A DNA stretch of 64,000 nt from Bremia lactucae (Eukaryota > Oomycota > Peronosporomycetes > Peronosporales > Peronosporaceae), in the NCBI RefSeq assembly GCF_004359215.1, contig NC_090612.1, positions 2,448,345 to 2,512,344 on the forward strand, in the 5' to 3' direction. The notes under the pieces are model-generated. The model was not told where the DNA came from, ran no database searches, and saw nothing but the letters and a program-made list of their open reading frames with translations. Shown one piece after another: positions 52,321-63,585 of this stretch. How positions within the stretch are numbered: the stretch's first letter is position 1; each line of letters begins with the position of its first letter. The position numbers and the translations under genes were made by a program.

Positions 52321-54042
52321 CTCTACGCAGGACACCGGAAAGGATGTGGTCCTGCGAGAACCGTATGCAACTAATGTCGTGTCAAACACAGTTGGGGTGC
52401 GTTGACAGGATGTCAAACGTCACCAATCACTCCCCAGCTCGTAGAGACTTGGGATGTGAAAAGGACGATGACAAGTCGTAATGCGTCCGACTGTCCTGCA
52501 CAGAGCCAAGAGCCCATGGCAGTAGACAGCGAGCTGACAAGAAGTCAAGCGTCGCATGAACCGGCACAGTACCTGGTGCGGTTGGAAGGGGTGCGCTAGC
52601 CAAAAGAGCAATGGCACCAGCTTTCCAGTCAAAGGTCGTGGTGACTCGAAGAACGAGTACTCAACAGATTAGGACGATCAAAGGCACATCTAAACGAGTG
52701 ACCTTTGGATCGGTCCCTGATAAAGAGGACAGGCCTTCGAACAAGGTGTTCGAGGCCGTCAAAGACGAAATTGCGGAGGTGCTCCGGTAAGTCTTTAAAT
52801 CTACCAAGGAGATAGCAAATCTCCTGGAGATGTCGTGGGGTCTGTTCTTTGCCGAATTAAAGGAAGGAAAGATCCACGAAACAGTCACACCAGTTCCAAA
52901 AGATAACTTGGTGGACTGTTGCTCGACATCCACAATGGACGAGAGCGTCCTAGAAACGGACAAAAAGAGACGGATCGCTGCTCGAAGCTGGGATGCCTTG
53001 AGAGACAGTCCGTTCTTTGAGGTTATCGCGATGTGCTCTTAGAATAAGTGCCGAGCCGCCTACCAGCAGATGAGGGCATCGGGCACGAAATAGACCCCGA
53101 ACCTGGCACCAGATATTGTGTGACTAGGCAATGGCCGTGGCCGAAAGAACAAGTCGATTATATCGATGAGTTCTTCGACAAGCGAGCCAAGGCGGGACAT
53201 GTGCGTGAGAGCAAATCGCCTCACTGCAGCCGGACCTTTTGTGTGCGTAAAGCCACATGTGAATGGCGCGTGGTTCATGCTCACAATAAGCTAAACACGG
53301 CGACCATGCCGGCTCAAACGCCAATCCCGCGGAAAGATGTTTTTGAGCTCCAGGAGGAAGTCAACTATCTTTTACGCGTTGAATTGAAAGGATGGCTACA
53401 ATCAATTACTCATGAGAGAGTACGATGTAGCCAAAACAGCTGTAAGCACCCAAAGTGCTTTGGGAGTGGCTTGTGATGCTCCAAGGTTTGAAAAACGCAC
53501 CAGCGACATTCAATCGAGTGGTGGCTCACGTGATGCGTCAGCGCCGTGCCTACGCGTCCCATTACTTTGACGATATATTCGTGCATAGTAGGGCCGAGGA
53601 CGGGCTGAGCGCAATAGAGTCGCACAAGCATCATTTAGACGCTGTGCTGCAGACTTTAAAGGACGCCCAATTGTACGTCAACTTGCAAAAGTGCGTCATA
53701 GGGGTCCCTGAGATACCTGTACTGGGCTGCACCGTTGGTACACATGGTGTACGAGCAGACCCAGACGAGGTAAAATCAGTGAAGGAATGGCCAATCCCAC
53801 GGCATGTGAAGGATTTGCGCCAATTCCTAGGGCTCGCTAATTACTTGCATAAGTATAGCAAGAATTACGCTGAGCAAACTTAACTATTATCTGATCTCCT
53901 TAAAAAGGACACAGAATGGGTTTTGTTAAAATAATTAGAAGATGCGTTCACATCAGTGAAGCAGTCTCTTGTGGAGGCACCGGTCTTGGCATTGCCAGAC
54001 GCGGATAAGCCCTTTCGCTTCGTCTGCGATGCAAGTAATTTT
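52212..54042 (+). repeat. 1831-bp direct duplication, unit 1
   Basis: Covers the end of protease through RT to the start of RNase H in Gypsy-D. Unit 2 is 54043-55873. The two look identical for about the first 1.3 kb and then differ increasingly. The junction lies in TTTTGAAGTTCAC at 54039-54051, fusing RNase H (VCDASNF) to protease sequence. Confidence 0.92.
52640..54040 (+). pseudogene. Gypsy-D RT, first copy
   Basis: Pre-RT block STMDESVLETDKK (52935), RT start EPGTRYCVTRQWPWPKEQV (53100), FCVRKATCEWRVVHAHNKLN (53238), frameshift at about 53450, WLVMLQGLKNAPATFNR (53465), catalytic YFDDIFVHSRAEDG (53560) with intact YxDD, LYVNLQKCVIG, LRQFLGLANYLHKYSKNYAE (53815) then a stop, and the start of RNase H (FVCDASNF). 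Broken by at least three stops or shifts. Confidence 0.85.
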
Positions 54043-55873
54043 GAAGTTCACAGCGCTAGGTATGGAGAGTCCGTATGGCCCTCATCCTAGGAATGCCATG
54101 GTTGGCAAAACTCCAACCATGGATAGACTGGCGTACACGCACAGTTGCTAGCTCTACGCAGGACACCGGAAAGGATGTGGTCCTGCGAGAACCGTATGCA
54201 ACTAATGTCGTGTCAAACACAGTTGGGGTGCGTTGACAGGATGTCAAACGTCACCAATCACTCCCCAGCTCGTAGAGACTTGGGATGTGAAAAGGACGAT
54301 GACAAGTCGTAATGCGTCCGACTGTCCTGCACAGAGCCAAGAGCCCATGGCAGTAGACAGCGAGCTGACAAGAAGTCAAGCGTCGCATGAACCGGCACAG
54401 TACCTGGTGCGGTTGGAAGGGGTGCGCTAGCCAAAAGAGCAATGGCACCAGCTTTCCAGTCAAAGGTCGTGGTGACTCGAAGAACGAGTACTCAACAGAT
54501 TAGGACGATCAAAGGCACATCTAAACGAGTGACCTTTGGATCGGTCCCTGATAAAGAGGACAGGCCTTCGAACAAGGTGTTCGAGGCCGTCAAAGACGAA
54601 ATTGCGGAGGTGCTCCGGTAAGTCTTTAAATCTACCAAGGAGATAGCAAATCTCCTGGAGATGTCGTGGGGTCTGTTCTTTGCCGAATTAAAGGAAGGAA
54701 AGATCCACGAAACAGTCACACCAGTTCCAAAAGATAACTTGGTGGACTGTTGCTCGACATCCACAATGGACGAGAGCGTCCTAGAAACGGACAAAAAGAG
54801 ACGGATCGCTGCTCGAAGCTGGGATGCCTTGAGAGACAGTCCGTTCTTTGAGGTTATCGCGATGTGCTCTTAGAATAAGTGCCGAGCCGCCTACCAGCAG
54901 ATGAGGGCATCGGGCACGAAATAGACCCCGAACCTGGCACCAGATATTGTGTGACTAGGCAATGGCCGTGGCCGAAAGAACAAGTCGATTATATCGATGA
55001 GTTCTTCGACAAGCGAGCCAAGGCGGGACATGTGCGTGAGAGCAAATCGCCTCACTGCAGCCGGACCTTTTGTGTGCGTAAAGCCACATGTGAATGGCGC
55101 GTGGTTCATGCTCACAATAAGCTAAACACGGCGACCATGCCGGCTCAAACGCCAATCCCGCGGAAAGATGTTTTTGAGCTCCAGGAGGAAGTCAACTATC
55201 TTTTACGCGTTGAATTGAAAGGATGGCTACAATCAATTACTCATGAGAGAGTACGATGTAGCCAAAACAGCTGTAAGCACCCAAAGTGCTTTGGGAGTGG
55301 CTTGTGATGCTCCAAGGTTTGAAAAACGCACCAGCGACATTCAATCGAGTGGTGGCTCACGTGATGCGTCAGCGCCGTGCCTACGCGTCCCATTACTTTG
55401 ACGATGTATTCGTGCATAGTAGGGCCGAGGACGGGCTGAGCGCAATAGAGTCGCACAAGCGTCATTTAGACGCTGTGTTGCAGACTTTAAAGGACGCCCA
55501 ATTGTACGTCAACTTGCAAAAGTGCGTCATAGGGGTCCCTGAGATACCTGTACTGGGCTGCATCGTTGGTACACATGGTGTACGAGCAGACCCAGACAAG
55601 GTAAAATCAGTAAAGGAATGGCCAATCCCACGGCATGTGAAGGATTTGCGCCAATTCCTAGGGATTGCTAATTACTTGAATAAATATAGCAAGAATTATG
55701 CTGAGCAAACTTAATAAATATCTGACCTCCTTAAAAGGGACGCATAATGGGTTTAGTTACAAGAACAAGACGATACATTCACATCAGTGAAGCAATCTCT
55801 TGTAGAGGCACCGGTCTTGGCTTTCCCAGACGCGGATAAGACCTTTGGCATCGTCTGCGATGCAGGTAATTTT
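54043..55873 (+). repeat. 1831-bp direct duplication, unit 2
   Basis: Exact-offset copy of 52212-54042 (offset 1831). It continues past 55873 into the rest of RNase H, so this is the unit still attached to downstream pol sequence. Confidence 0.92.
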
Positions 55874-56227
55874 GCATTCGGCAGCAAGCTCATGAAGAAG
55901 GATGACGATGGCTTTGACTGCGTCATCTTTAATCATTCTCGGCTTTTAAAAGCCACGGAACTGAATTACCCAGTGCATGACAAAGAGCTACTCTCAATAG
56001 AGTATGCTCTTGTCAATTATACGGATCACGCATCACTGCGGACCGCAATAAACTCACCGCACCTATCACCTAGAATGGCAAGATGGCTTACATTCATCTC
56101 TGAATTTAATTTCAAAGTTGAATACCAGCCGGGTAAGTCGAATGTCTTGGCTGACGCTTTATCGCGCAGACCAGACTTCGAGGTTAGACACCAGGAAAGT
56201 GTGTCTACTGCTAAAGCACAATTTTAG
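54471..56227 (+). pseudogene. Gypsy-D RT (second copy) and RNase H
   Basis: Repeats the RT of 52640-53883 (catalytic YFDDVFVHSR at 55391), then RNase H in 55787-56227: FGIVCDAGNFAFGSKLM, YPVHDKELLSIEYALVN joined directly to YTDHASLRTAINSPHLSPRM (about 20 residues of the RNase H domain deleted at this join), and NVLADALSRRPDF. No integrase follows. The CDAGNF motif has Gly where the family has Ser. Confidence 0.85.
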
Positions 56228-56559
56228 CCGTCAACGTTGGCAGCCATGAAGACAAACCACGTGACAAGCTCATTAGCCTCTAAAATAAAAGAGAGCTACA
56301 GTCAGGACGACCATTCTCCCCTGCTGTTGGTTCACTTTGGTGGACGAAAGGTAACCCTTCCGTCGCATATGATCGAATCTAGTCGCATAGGATCCGTGCT
56401 GATCCATTGAATTGGATGACCGCAGCCGATTGACAGCCAGCCATCACTCCACATAATCGTTGGTCCTGACGCAACAGTAACAAAACAAGGACCGATGGCA
56501 CGGGAGTATCGACAAGGCCACGGTGATCATTGCAATACGACTCGACACACGACAGGAAT

Positions 56560-56770
56560 TAATGGATAGTGTGTCCCCTTGTTTGTCTCTAGAACGATAT
56601 CCATTAAAGCAAGCAGCTTGCTATTGCTCATAAAGTGGGCCGGGATTGCAATACAGTACTGTGATGACGACCAGAGGTGCGCCAGCAATGGTTGTTAGTA
56701 CAATAAACCATCACGTGTTGTATATCGATCTGTTGAGGATCGATTCTTATTTTTTAAGTTTGTATAATTT
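56560..56770 (-). pseudogene. Gypsy integrase N-terminal scrap
   Basis: Minus-strand sequence 56750-56640 (GATCCTCAACAGATCGATA then ...TAACAACCATTGCTGG) resembles the start of integrase in the Gypsy-A/B group (6810-6700 and 29440-29510). Short and degraded. Confidence 0.45.
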
Positions 56771-59150
56771 CACTTGTCAATTTTCCAATATTTAAATTTG
56801 ATGCCAATAACCAAGATAATGATTTTTTTATCTGTTTATATTCATCTAAAAGCATTCAAAAATATCTATCTCTTTTTTTTCTTCTTTCTTCTTTTTTTGG
56901 AATACTTATTTCTTTCAATCTAGGTAACAAATTCTCAATAGCTTTAAATATTCATTAAAAACAGTAACGGTGCCCGAACCCTTCCGAGAAGCATCTGAAA
57001 CATGTAAGTTTTTGCCCACTCGATCGTAAGCCTTATCAAAACCGATGAATACCGCATATCTATAAATCGCTGAGGAAATGCACATGGGGTGATGACTTCT
57101 CCCTGCGATAAAAACCTTTTGCTTGACGATGATCAAATGCGGCATGAGCTGGCGCATTCTATGCGGCAATGACCTGATCAATATTTTGACGTCAAATTGC
57201 ACCATCGATCTTGGTCGGTTCTTATCGGGATCCTATCGAGATCATGACTTGCACATAAGGTCCACAGCTGCATTGCGCTTAGAGGAAAGCAGGGGGCCTC
57301 GCTTAAATTGGTAACGGAAGGCGATCAAAAGGATCTATACGAAGATGTCCGAACCAATTTTACGCGGACAGTCTATCCGGCCGGAGTGCAGATGAAGTGC
57401 TCTATATCAAATCGACTGCGCCAAAATAGTTTTGGTTTAGCGAAAACGTAACTTCACCATGCTCGGACCGATGGGCATCCTGAACGTTCGTGGTGCACGC
57501 CGAATTACAATGATGCACTTGCCGATCTAGATGCAAAGCTTGATGTGTACGAATTAAGTGTTTTGGACGCGTACCAGCTCTGGATCATTCCTTTACGTGT
57601 ATCGCCGCCGAACTGTTCAGCAGCAGCGGATATCTGCGCTGAATTGGCTTAAGCTGACGGTCTTGCCACCCGTGCTGATACTGATCAGATGGCTCGTGAT
57701 ATTTTCTTCGACTTTTGATCGGTCTTTCTTGCTCAGCCGTCCTGTGACGAGGCACTTCTTCCACCTGCAAGCTCCACAAGCGCCCGAGTCCGCAAAACCA
57801 TTTAATATTTCGATGACCCAGATAATCTATTAAAGGATGAAGGTCTCAAAATATAGACTGTTTCAAAACAGCACTGTCGAACATTATCCTCCATTTAAGG
57901 GAACTTGACGAGGCGAACGTTATTCAGAAAGCAGTCTGAAGTCAACAAAGCAACAATCATACAAACTTAAAATTCCGATATTCGAAAATTACGCGCTCCA
58001 AATTTAAAGGCTGCATTAATAATTATAAAATTTGCTAAATAAAAAAGTTAGGACGAATATCCTTACCGCGGTAACCGCTGCGAAAGGCAACATAGGCACT
58101 TTCCAAACCAAGCAAAATAAGCTAGGGCAATAAGCTGACTACTATTACATGACACTGTCGATCGAGAGAAACTTCATTGTGGGGCGCTACAAATGTTGCG
58201 ACGTTAATAGTGTGATAGAACCTTTCTATAAAGCAACCATCGAAGTGCTACGATCAGATAAAATGGAAGGTCGTAAATCTTAAGGACTGATGTAGCCGTT
58301 CCGGGTGTATCCTTAATCAACACTAAATTTTAAAGCTTCAAAAAAATTTAATGAAGCTAAACAATGATTCATTGAGGGTTCAGCACGAAAGCTGGTTAAC
58401 TTCTAGACGAAAAGCAGAATATTAGTCATTGCCTAAGGTTGTGACGTAATTCAATGACGTCTTTAAGCAAGTCTTGTTAAGGCCAACAATACCCAATACG
58501 TATCGTCAAATAGAACATCATTTAATATGAAGTCACGTTTATATGAACCTACTGCTCATTCAAAGAAAATAATGAAGGTAACACTTACATATAGAAGAAG
58601 CGATTTTTTTTGTGGAGGACTACACCAAAAATATCTTTGCATAATTAAGTCTACTTGATCAACGTTAAGAGTGAGACTTCAGGGAAAATTTTAAGTTGCT
58701 ATGCTACACTGACCATTTTTGCTAGATATTTGACCATTTTTGCCAATTTGACCATTTCGGCAAAAATGTATTATAAAAGGCTCGCAACTATAGTAATACT
58801 AAAGAAATGCTTAATATAGGTTAAAAGTGTAACTGTATAAATATAATAAAGTTTCGACGCGCTAATACTTCTTATAATCCTCGCTTAACACATTTAAATG
58901 AAATTGTGTATAGAAGATCATTGCTCACCGCCCATTCGCGGGTCTAGCAGCAATTGACGGGGATGATTGGTAGACATAAATCAACGAATGAACAGAGCTG
59001 TCACATTACTGCCCCAACGTTATCATGTATTGTATACTATCATATTAATTTTTATAACAGTATTCTATTTTCATTATTATTTCTGTTACAGTTAATTATA
59101 ATTATGTGACGAGCTACCCGTCACAAGTCGAGCACATAGGCCTTAAAACA
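56771..59150. other. Gene-poor AT-rich stretch
   Basis: 2.4 kb with T-rich low-complexity sequence at 56870-56900 and no convincing gene. Weak protein-like plus-strand runs at 57310-57440 (DLYEDVRTNFTRTVYPAGVQ) and 57505-57640 (YNDALADLDAKLDVYELSVLD) are in different frames, end quickly, and match nothing I recognise. Confidence 0.4.
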
Positions 59151-59154
59151 TTGG

Positions 59155-61260
59155 CAACATTTATTAACGCTGGGCAAATAAAGTCTGCATGACTTTGCTT
59201 GAGAATTGAGGAGAAGTAGAAATGTTTATTGCAAATAAATTTTCCCTGGTGCACGGCTGAGTGAACTTACCCAGATTCATGATACCCCTCATCCTTATGC
59301 GCTTTTGGAGAGTAGTCAAACAATACCGGCTTCTAGCAGTAGCGTTTAGTCTTAATAACTGTGCATATCGGCTTTTGCGCAATAGATCGATTAAGTTTCT
59401 GCCCTATCAGCTTTGGATGGTAGGATATGAGCCTACCATGGCTTTAACGTTTGCTACACCCACCCAACCGTAAAAGCCCAAGCTTAAGGTAATCCGACGA
59501 GGTCGCACAGCTCCGTCATCCTCGGTGCTGGCAGTGTTTTGATCAGTAAATTGGCCTTCATCAAGCGATTCTACTATGCAGGCTTGACAATTCACTTGTT
59601 CGCATAATCTCAAATGAACTTGACCCGTATATCCACATGTTCGGCGCTAGTCATACTGTCTTCAGACACCAACTGCTGTATCGCGGCTTGGTTATCCATC
59701 ATCACGCACATAGGTTGTGCGACGTCAAAGCCAAATTTGCATACCAAATCCCGAGGTCCAAGTTGTTCACGTCAGACATGCGAGGCAGCCGTTAAATTGC
59801 CTTTCGAAGTAAGCCAAAATCTGCCTTGGAGTTCTGAGCTGCGAAGTCCTCGGTCTTAGACAAAAAATATATGCAGTTATTGGTACGGTGGTCGACAAAA
59901 TTATTCATATACTGGTTTTCAAGGCGATCATTCTGCGTCATTGGCCCCATTAGATCCCCCCAGTAAAGTCTATCAAAAAGTTGTCTCCCGCATCATTGCG
60001 CGATTAATGAGTTTTAGTGCTTGCTCGATGCATACTTTGCCTAAATTTTAAATAAGAATAAATTACTTACGGTCTACATAAGGCCAATGGATACGGTATC
60101 TCCTATCGCGGACAATATCGTGTCATTACCGGTATGCATGGCGGGCCTGCTGTCTTTGATGTGAAGATTCGCACAGTCTTCGTTTTGTGCGCACACTGGG
60201 ATGCGATCACGCATTGAGTGTTGGCAACGTTTTGATGTCCTTTTTGACCAAAAACGAGGCAGAGGTGGCGAAAGACGTGTAGCAAGGAACATTGATTCTT
60301 TTCAGCGACGTTTGGAACGTCTAAACCACGACACAATTTTACGTATTATTAATGATTCTGCTTCCAGGATTGTTCTCACTGACGTGAGAACAGTCCTGGA
60401 AGCAGAATCATTAGTAAAACGTAAGATTGTAAGCTAGGCAGACGCACCTTGACAACCTTTTCCAACCTTCTCACTTACACGCTTTGTGATACGCAGACAC
60501 ACTCGCTACGATAATCTTCCGCGTTTTTCAGTAACATAGCGTCATTAAATATATGGACTTGAGCCACTGGCTATGGCCCATAGATTTTCTCCAGTGCTTG
60601 TCCCTCTGCAGCCAACAAAAATCAGCATTTGCAGACTCAGAATACTTTTTAGTATCAGGACACGCCAACCTGATGTGTCCCGCCTTTCCAAACTTGTAAC
60701 GCTTGCGTCCGTCTGACATTCCAGTCTGTACATTGCTAACGACATCTCGATCCAATCTTGTTCGAAGCTCAATTTCTGTGAATTGCGCGAAGTGGGCTTA
60801 ATCCTCCGCCTGCCTCATATAGTCAGTGCGCATAAGATTCAATCATGCCAGCATCGAAACTCCCATCGCTAGATCGGAACAGTGACGATGTTATCCTGCA
60901 CAAGATTGTCGACGCCGCCACAAGCCTCGCTAAGTGCAACAAGGTACAGATAGTGCTCAGTCCATGTTCTGCTCGCACTCTTGGGTGTCGCGAAAAGTTT
61001 TATACTTTGCGCAAGCGTGACCTTGCTCGCAAAGGTGTACGTACAGCAGCCTCTGCAGAGCATGTTCTAGTGTCGGCTGATCATCCCACCGGATTGAGGA
61101 GAAAGTAGAAATGGGTTTATTACGAAAAAAATTCCCTAGTGCATTGCTGTTTGAACTCACAACCAACCATAATGATTCTCATGCTTGTTCCTTTACGGAG
61201 ATTGGACGACCAATACCGGCTTCTATCTCTCGCACTAACTCTGCAAGCTTCTGAAGCTGC
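59155..61260 (-). mobile_element. Copia-2, internally deleted Ty1/copia element
   Basis: Similar sequences at 59200-59340 and 61090-61225 (GAGGAGAAGTAGAAATG..., then CAATACCGGCTTCTA) look like its two LTRs. Between them on the minus strand are gag (61063-60869: YLYLVALSEACGGVDNLVQDNIV, matching Copia-1 gag), a zinc knuckle with lost Cys (KRYKFGKAGHIRLACPD, about 60690-60640), a mutated protease site (WAIASGSS, about 60570) and copia RNase H (MDNQAAIQQLVSEDS...HVDIRVKF, 59700-59620). Integrase and RT are missing. Heavily decayed. Confidence 0.72.
60340..60423. repeat. 40-bp near-perfect hairpin inside Copia-2
   Basis: 60340-60379 pairs with 60384-60423 at 37 of 40 positions (core AATGATTCTGCTTCCAGGA), with a 4-base loop TGAC. 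Confidence 0.9.
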
Positions 61261-61384
61261 ATTTGAAACTCAACTTTGATCTTCTGGATTCCAATTCTTT
61301 CAGCCAAAGGAGCATATATTCTTACTATACATTTTAATACCCCACCCTTGATTGATTTTTGTTTGACCCAAGGGTAGATTTTAG

Positions 61385-61801
61385 TCAGATGGATTTGCAG
61401 GATATTTTATTATATTATATAGTAATATTCAGAATTCTTATCCATAAATAGGTATAGACCATTATACCTATCTATTTTGCAGACTAATCAGCTGTAGGAG
61501 TAATCAAAGAGAGAGTTACAGATAAGATAGAGATAAGAATTCAATTACATGTTTAGTATTAGATTATAATTAAGTTAGCATTCAATTACATGCTAAGTAT
61601 TAGATTATAATTAAGTTGGCATTTACAAAGCAATTACATTAATACAGTTTTCATATAACCCTCTTTAAGCGAGTTACCTTAAAGAGGAGTCTTCCTCTGC
61701 ACGTACTAGTGTATGTGAAATAACGCAAGGCACCACTCGCAACTGAAGCAGTGCGAAGTGGACTTGTCCTGAAGCAGTACAACTCGTAGTGCCCCGTTAC
61801 A
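61385..61801 (+). repeat. 5'-truncated LTR-A
   Basis: Matches LTR-A from the TAATATTCAG block to the GTGCCCCGTTACA end. It contains a short internal tandem duplication (AGTATTAGATTATAATTAAGTT twice, 61556-61620), also seen once in the nested LTR at 40248. No coding sequence attached. Confidence 0.82.
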
Positions 61802-62067
61802 CTGAACAATTGCTATGTATTTCGAAATATTGTGTGACAGCAATGGGAAGCATTGCTTGATATTTGGCGTGCAAAACATTATTCTTCCATGATATTTTGC
61901 TATTCAGTCAATCGAGTCAAAAACCGAATATTTATGATTTAAGTTTTTGCTCTCACACCTCCGCTATATACAATCGATCCTGTCTATTCTTCGATTAATG
62001 TGATTAAAATGGACCAAAATTCTTGCAATTCTTTGGTCTAATATACCATTTAGCAAAAAGCTGATCT
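61802..62067. other. Intergenic spacer 3' of ALG2
   Basis: AT-rich; nothing recognised. Confidence 0.4.
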
Positions 62068-63420
62068 CTATTCCAAGTTCATAACCTCGTGAACAAGCTT
62101 AAGCAGACTATTGCCAAAAGTTTCTAGCGAGAAATGTTCGCGAGCACGAACTCTACCGAATGCACCTAGCTTTAAGGCTAAAGCGCTGTTTGCGGATCCG
62201 CAAAGCCCTTCCATGGCCAAAGCGAACGCTTTCGGCGTTTGCTTACACAGGAAGCCTGCCTCACCGTCGGTGATTGACTCCATTGGACCACCAGAATTCA
62301 CGGCAATTACCGGAGTACCGCACGCCATTGCCTCGACAGGAACAATACCAAAGTGCTCTTGATCAGGTGTGTATATGACAGCTTGAGCTTTCCGCAGCAG
62401 CTCGAGTTTCATTGCATTCGAGACGGATGTGCGAAAGTCAACGTGTGCTTCAAGACCATACTTGCCGACCACTTCTTGAAGCTCAACAAGATGCTCCTTG
62501 TTCTCCGCATTAAGCGGGTCGTAGCCTCCCGCTACAACAAGTTTGACATGCTGAAATGTGTCCATTCCTATTTTGTTGCGCAGCTCTGCAAGTGCTTCAA
62601 TAGCCAGTGCCACATTCTTCTTACGCTCAAAGCGATTTATCGACACAAACAAACCCGCGTCGCGCTGCACGTCCGCATTCGCAGTGTCACTGTAAGCCTT
62701 GACATCGACTGGCGGGTATAGTATCCTCATAATCGTACGCCTGAGTCGTGGAAAAACTTTTCTAAAAACGCTTCGTGTAAACTTGCTATTAACAACGACA
62801 CTATCCGAAGAAGCAGTCGTAATTTCCTCTAAAAAGTCAAGCGGAACGCGATACAAACGTTTCCACGGCGAGTCGGAGCGAATACAAAGCAACTTGTCGG
62901 GGAAGTGGCCGTAAAAGAGCACAGGCTTGCCCAGTGCTCGCAGAAACGGAATAGTGATCGAGACTTGGTCCACCACAAAGACGTCCACGTCATTAACATG
63001 TAGAGAAGCGATACATAATGTCACAAACAGTACACGCAAGAAAGCGCAGAAGGCGTAGCACTTGCCCAGGATTGTGCGCGGAAGCCAATCGCCATACACG
63101 CACACGTGCGCAGCTAATGGTCCATCGCCACGCGTCTCTTCAAAGCAGTGATTTATATCGTGATGGGCTGTGAAGATGGTCACATGCGCTCCACGTTGTT
63201 GTAGCGCGATTGCTGCATTCACCACGAGGTTCTCCGCGCCGCCAATGCCAAGATCCGGGTGCAGAAATCCGACGCGAAGCAATTCAGTACCTTTAGATGG
63301 TCGAATAGCGCGAGGGATCACGCAGCTGAGTCCATGTAGAAAAGCCCAGCCAACGACGATGAGCAGTATGATCCCTGAGGCTACTATGACATATAAGGCT
63401 GTTGCGAGGGCAAGCGCCAT
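62068..63420 (-). CDS. ALG2: Alpha-1,3/1,6-mannosyltransferase ALG2
   Basis: Single exon, 450 aa, intact. ALG2 adds the second and third mannoses to the dolichol-linked N-glycan precursor on the cytosolic face of the ER. It is a GT-B fold glycosyltransferase of family GT4. Features: N-terminal hydrophobic anchor (about residues 5-30), donor/acceptor loop HPDLGIGGAENLV (54-66), FYGHFPDKLL (169-178), LYPPVDVKAY (234-243), the SINRFERKKNVALAIEA block (260-276), GGYDPLNAENKEH, and the EX7E motif with Glu355 and Glu363 in EHFGIVPVEAMACGTPV, then SGGPMESI and EAGFLC. Order and length are those of ALG2. The next gene upstream is on the same strand. Confidence 0.95.
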   Translation of the reverse strand: MALALATALYVIVASGIILLIVVGWAFLHGLSCVIPRAIRPSKGTELLRVGFLHPDLGIGGAENLVVNAAIALQQRGAHVTIFTAHHDINHCFEETRGDGPLAAHVCVYGDWLPRTILGKCYAFCAFLRVLFVTLCIASLHVNDVDVFVVDQVSITIPFLRALGKPVLFYGHFPDKLLCIRSDSPWKRLYRVPLDFLEEITTASSDSVVVNSKFTRSVFRKVFPRLRRTIMRILYPPVDVKAYSDTANADVQRDAGLFVSINRFERKKNVALAIEALAELRNKIGMDTFQHVKLVVAGGYDPLNAENKEHLVELQEVVGKYGLEAHVDFRTSVSNAMKLELLRKAQAVIYTPDQEHFGIVPVEAMACGTPVIAVNSGGPMESITDGEAGFLCKQTPKAFALAMEGLCGSANSALALKLGAFGRVRAREHFSLETFGNSLLKLVHEVMNLE

Positions 63421-63585
63421 ATTTGGTAACGCAAGAATTTAAACAGTTTGAATTTAAACTCGTTAAAATAGCAATATATCATTTTGTGCAAGTAAATAAA
63501 GAGCACTCGACTTTAGTAACACTGAAAAGCAGGGACTGGAGGAATGACGGTCGGATCCCAGCGGCAGAAGTAGCCTTTCCAGAGT

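Noticed and set aside
57123..57833. Short plus-strand frames possibly encoding RXLR or Crinkler effectors
   Set aside because: No signal peptide with RXLR-EER or LFLAK motif found here or elsewhere in the window.
61385..61801. LTR fragment as promoter of ALG2
   Set aside because: It lies downstream of the ALG2 stop, about 270 bp past the 3' end, and in the opposite orientation.
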